In this document: piece after piece, positions 5,910-7,127 of the stretch
Layout: every line of letters starts with the position of its first letter
Numbering within the stretch: the first letter of the stretch is position 1
NCBI GenBank assembly: GCA_016199325.1
Contig: JACQGW010000303.1
Coordinates: 1 to 7,127 of the forward strand
Length of the DNA: 7,127 nucleotides
Source: Chloroflexota bacterium
Lineage (GTDB): Bacteria > Chloroflexota > Dehalococcoidia > JACQGW01
Reading direction: 5' to 3'
The notes under the pieces: model-generated
The model's input: the letters and a program-made list of their open reading frames with translations, nothing else
What the model was told of the DNA's origin: nothing
The model's database searches: none
Program-made: the position numbers and the translations under genes

Positions 5910-5991
5910 GTCGTGCTGAGCCGCAGCGAAGCATCTCCCGGACGCTACAAGATCGGGCCGGGGGAGATGCGTCGCTGCGGCTCAGCATGAC
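5910..5991. repeat. Palindromic intergenic repeat, copy 2
   Basis: Arms 5910-5939 and 5962-5991 are inverted complements at 28 of 30 positions around a 22-nt spacer. The core (TGCTGAGCCGCAGCGA) is shared with copy 1 at 4-99, and the 22-nt spacer length is also the same. It lies about 70 bp beyond the stop of the M50 gene and upstream of the acyl-CoA synthetase promoter. Like copy 1 it follows the 3' end of a minus-strand gene, so it could act in transcript 3'-end formation or stability. No transposase is present; a small non-autonomous element is possible. Confidence 0.85.
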
Positions 5992-6013
5992 GGTCCACTG
6001 GTCCACCAACACG

Positions 6014-6044
6014 TCCTGGCGTTCTTGGCGCCTTGGCGGTTCGC
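6014..6044 (+). repeat. TTGGCG leader repeat in the opposite orientation
   Basis: The plus strand reads TCCTGGCGTTCTTGGCGCC then TTGGCGGTTCG, the same consensus as the three minus-strand leaders, but pointing toward the 3' end of the M50 gene. No plus-strand start codon with coding potential follows. It may mark a former gene start or simply an insertion of the repeat, 23 bp from palindromic repeat copy 2. Confidence 0.8.
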
Positions 6045-6062
6045 CCTTCTCGATTGGTTCCT

Positions 6063-6797
6063 CTACACGCGCCGCCGACGAGAGCCGACGAGCCGGGCGA
6101 GGAGGGCGAAGCCGCCGGCGACCGCGAGCATGCCGCTCCAGTTCCGCAGCTCGCTCTCCGGGTCCAGCCGGCGCCAGCTCAGCGTGCCGACCGCCAGCAT
6201 CGCCAGCCCGGCCCAGCCGCCGACGGTCTCGCTCTGGCGGGTTGCCAGGGGCCGGTCCTTCGAGCGGTGCCAGAGGCCGGCCCGCAGCGCCATGCCGCCG
6301 TCCAGCGGGGGCGCGGGCACGGCGTTGACGGCCGCCAGGCCCAGGTTCAGCGAGGAGCCGAGCGCCAGCGCACGACCGAGCACGCCATCGCCCGATCGTC
6401 GGGCCAGCGCGCCGGCGATTCCGGCGAGCAGGAGATTCGCCGCTACGCCCGCGAGCGCAAAGGCCGCCTCCTGGGCCGGCCGCTGGGGCACGTCGACGAC
6501 GCGAGTGGTCGCCGCAAACGGGTCCAGAACGACGACGGGACGCCGCCAGCCCAGCGCCCGGGCGACGACGGCATGGCCGGCCTCGTGTAGAGCGACGGTG
6601 ACCAGCGGCAGCCCGGTGCCGATGAGGGCGTTCGTCAGGCTCTTCGCCAGCCGACTGCGACCGCCCGCGGGGGCCGTCGCGCGGATCTGGGCGAGGACGA
6701 GCGCGCCGGTGATCAGGAGCCAGCTCTTCGCCACGCGGATGTCGACCTGGTCACGGAGCAGCAGCCGCCAGTAGGCCTTTGAAACCGGTTCGTTCAT
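6063..6797 (-). CDS. M50 (site-2 protease-like) membrane metallopeptidase
   Basis: The 244-residue product is an intramembrane zinc peptidase of the M50 family, which cleaves membrane-embedded or membrane-anchored substrates. It has the zinc motif HEAGH (71-75) within a hydrophobic segment (57-80) and the second motif NAVPAPPLDGG (158-168), where Asp166 is the expected third zinc ligand. Other hydrophobic segments are about 25-38, 111-131 with GVAAN (117-121), 144-160, 192-207 and 222-237. A basic tail, RRRR (240-243), ends the protein. There is no PDZ or CBS domain, so this is a minimal member of the family. The ATG at 6797 is chosen because GAGGG and AGAGGA sites lie just upstream; the extra residues from an ATG at 6920 would again be repeat-derived. 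It is transcribed alone from a repeat-containing leader. The substrate is unknown, and no anti-sigma factor is nearby to suggest one. Confidence 0.88.
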   Translation of the reverse strand: MNEPVSKAYWRLLLRDQVDIRVAKSWLLITGALVLAQIRATAPAGGRSRLAKSLTNALIGTGLPLVTVALHEAGHAVVARALGWRRPVVVLDPFAATTRVVDVPQRPAQEAAFALAGVAANLLLAGIAGALARRSGDGVLGRALALGSSLNLGLAAVNAVPAPPLDGGMALRAGLWHRSKDRPLATRQSETVGGWAGLAMLAVGTLSWRRLDPESELRNWSGMLAVAGGFALLARLVGSRRRRV

Positions 6798-6855
6798 CTT
6801 CCCTCGTTCCTCTCTCCCTCGCAACCGTGTCACCTGGAGCAGCTCCGACAGACAG

Positions 6856-6945
6856 CGAACCGCCAGGGCACCAGGATCGCCAAGGAAGACGCCAGGAATG
6901 TCGGTCGGTCGCCTGGTCAATCCCTATGCACGCTGCTCTCTTGCG
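6856..6945 (-). repeat. 90-bp leader module with TTGGCG repeats, upstream of the M50 gene
   Basis: It aligns without gaps to 3155-3244 (about 70 of 90 positions identical). It ends 59 bp before the ATG, in the same orientation relative to the gene as the other two leaders. Units here are more diverged (CTGGCG, TTGGCG, CTGGTG, TTGGCG-like). Confidence 0.8.
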
Positions 6946-6995
6946 CGGTGCGGAGCATGCGCCGGCCGGGCGTCCAGCCTCACATCGGCGACGCC

Positions 6996-7001
6996 ATTAT
7001 A
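6996..7001 (-). promoter_or_regulatory. Possible -10 element for the M50 gene
   Basis: A perfect TATAAT on the minus strand in the AT-rich patch GGTATTGTATAATGG, about 200 bp upstream of the start codon. TTGACA also occurs (7014-7009) but just 7 bp away, too close to be its -35 partner. No good hexamer is found at 16-18 bp. The leader between here and the gene contains the 90-bp module. Confidence 0.4.
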
Positions 7002-7076
7002 CAATACCTGTCAAGCGATCACGCATTGGAGGGTGGGCGTCAGGGTTTTGCGTGGACGGCCGCCGGTCTGCCGTAG

Positions 7077-7096
7077 GGGCGGTTCGAGAACCGCCC
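7077..7096. repeat. Short perfect GC-rich palindrome
   Basis: GGGCGGTTC (7077-7085) and GAACCGCCC (7088-7096) are perfect inverted complements separated by GA. It is a strong potential hairpin or a small dispersed palindrome. No gene is recognised in 6798-7127 beyond the leader elements listed. Confidence 0.7.
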
Positions 7097-7127
7097 GCGT
7101 CGTGGATCCGCCGATGCCAGTGGGACG

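Noticed and set aside
4724..6328. A 534-codon plus-strand open frame opposite the acyl-CoA synthetase
   Set aside because: It crosses the acyl-CoA synthetase, its promoter, two repeats and the M50 gene, and its sequence has no family features. It is a shadow frame.
6996..7014. TTGACA plus TATAAT as a matched promoter pair
   Set aside because: The spacer is just 7 bp, incompatible with a sigma-70-type promoter. Only the TATAAT was kept, as a weak candidate.

Overview
The window is a GC-rich bacterial chromosomal segment with short, repeat-filled intergenic regions and five protein-coding genes. No rRNA, tRNA, CRISPR array, phage gene or transposase is visible. Codon usage and the abundant small intergenic repeats (TTGGCG-type leader repeats, GTCATGCTGAGCCGCAGCGAA-type palindromes, ATGACG heptamers) resemble deep-branching soil or thermal bacteria such as Chloroflexota or Rokubacteria-like lineages. 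That placement is a guess; no marker gene is present to confirm it.

Layout: (1) 1-111, a palindromic repeat beyond the end of the first gene. (2) 112-1497 (-), nicotinate phosphoribosyltransferase for NAD salvage. (3) 1484-1626, a block of heptanucleotide tandem repeats in two opposite orientations, filling the gap between two genes. (4) 1628-3112 (-), a thioredoxin-domain/NHL-repeat protein read through an in-frame UGA. (5) 3113-3428, a divergent intergenic region with leader repeats and promoters. (6) 3429-4097 (+), a TenA-family thiaminase II. (7) 4098-4165, a short convergent gap. (8) 4166-5722 (-), a CaiC-like acyl-CoA synthetase. (9) 5723-6062, a promoter, a leader repeat and a second palindromic repeat. 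(10) 6063-6797 (-), an M50 site-2-protease-like membrane metallopeptidase. (11) 6798-7127, its leader, a possible promoter and a GC-rich palindrome.

The main result is the gene at 1628-3112. A conventional reading splits it into a short thioredoxin-like N-terminal ORF and a separate NHL-repeat ORF. They lie in the same frame and are divided by a single TGA at 2978-2980. That TGA sits exactly where the family motif FWTYCCINC has the first Cys of its C-I-N-C redox pair, giving FWTYC-U-INC. Downstream of the TGA is a hairpin with the geometry of a bacterial SECIS element: a G-starting apical loop 24 nt after the UGA. TGA also ends three genes here, including this one, so wholesale code reassignment is unlikely. 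I read this as a selenocysteine-containing thioredoxin-NHL protein, 494 residues long with Sec45. I do not recall a described selenoprotein of this family.

The genes do not form an obvious pathway. NAD salvage (pncB), thiamine salvage (tenA) and acyl-CoA activation are housekeeping or accessory functions. What links several genes is a shared leader: three minus-strand genes carry the same TTGGCG repeat module 40-60 bp upstream of their start codons.
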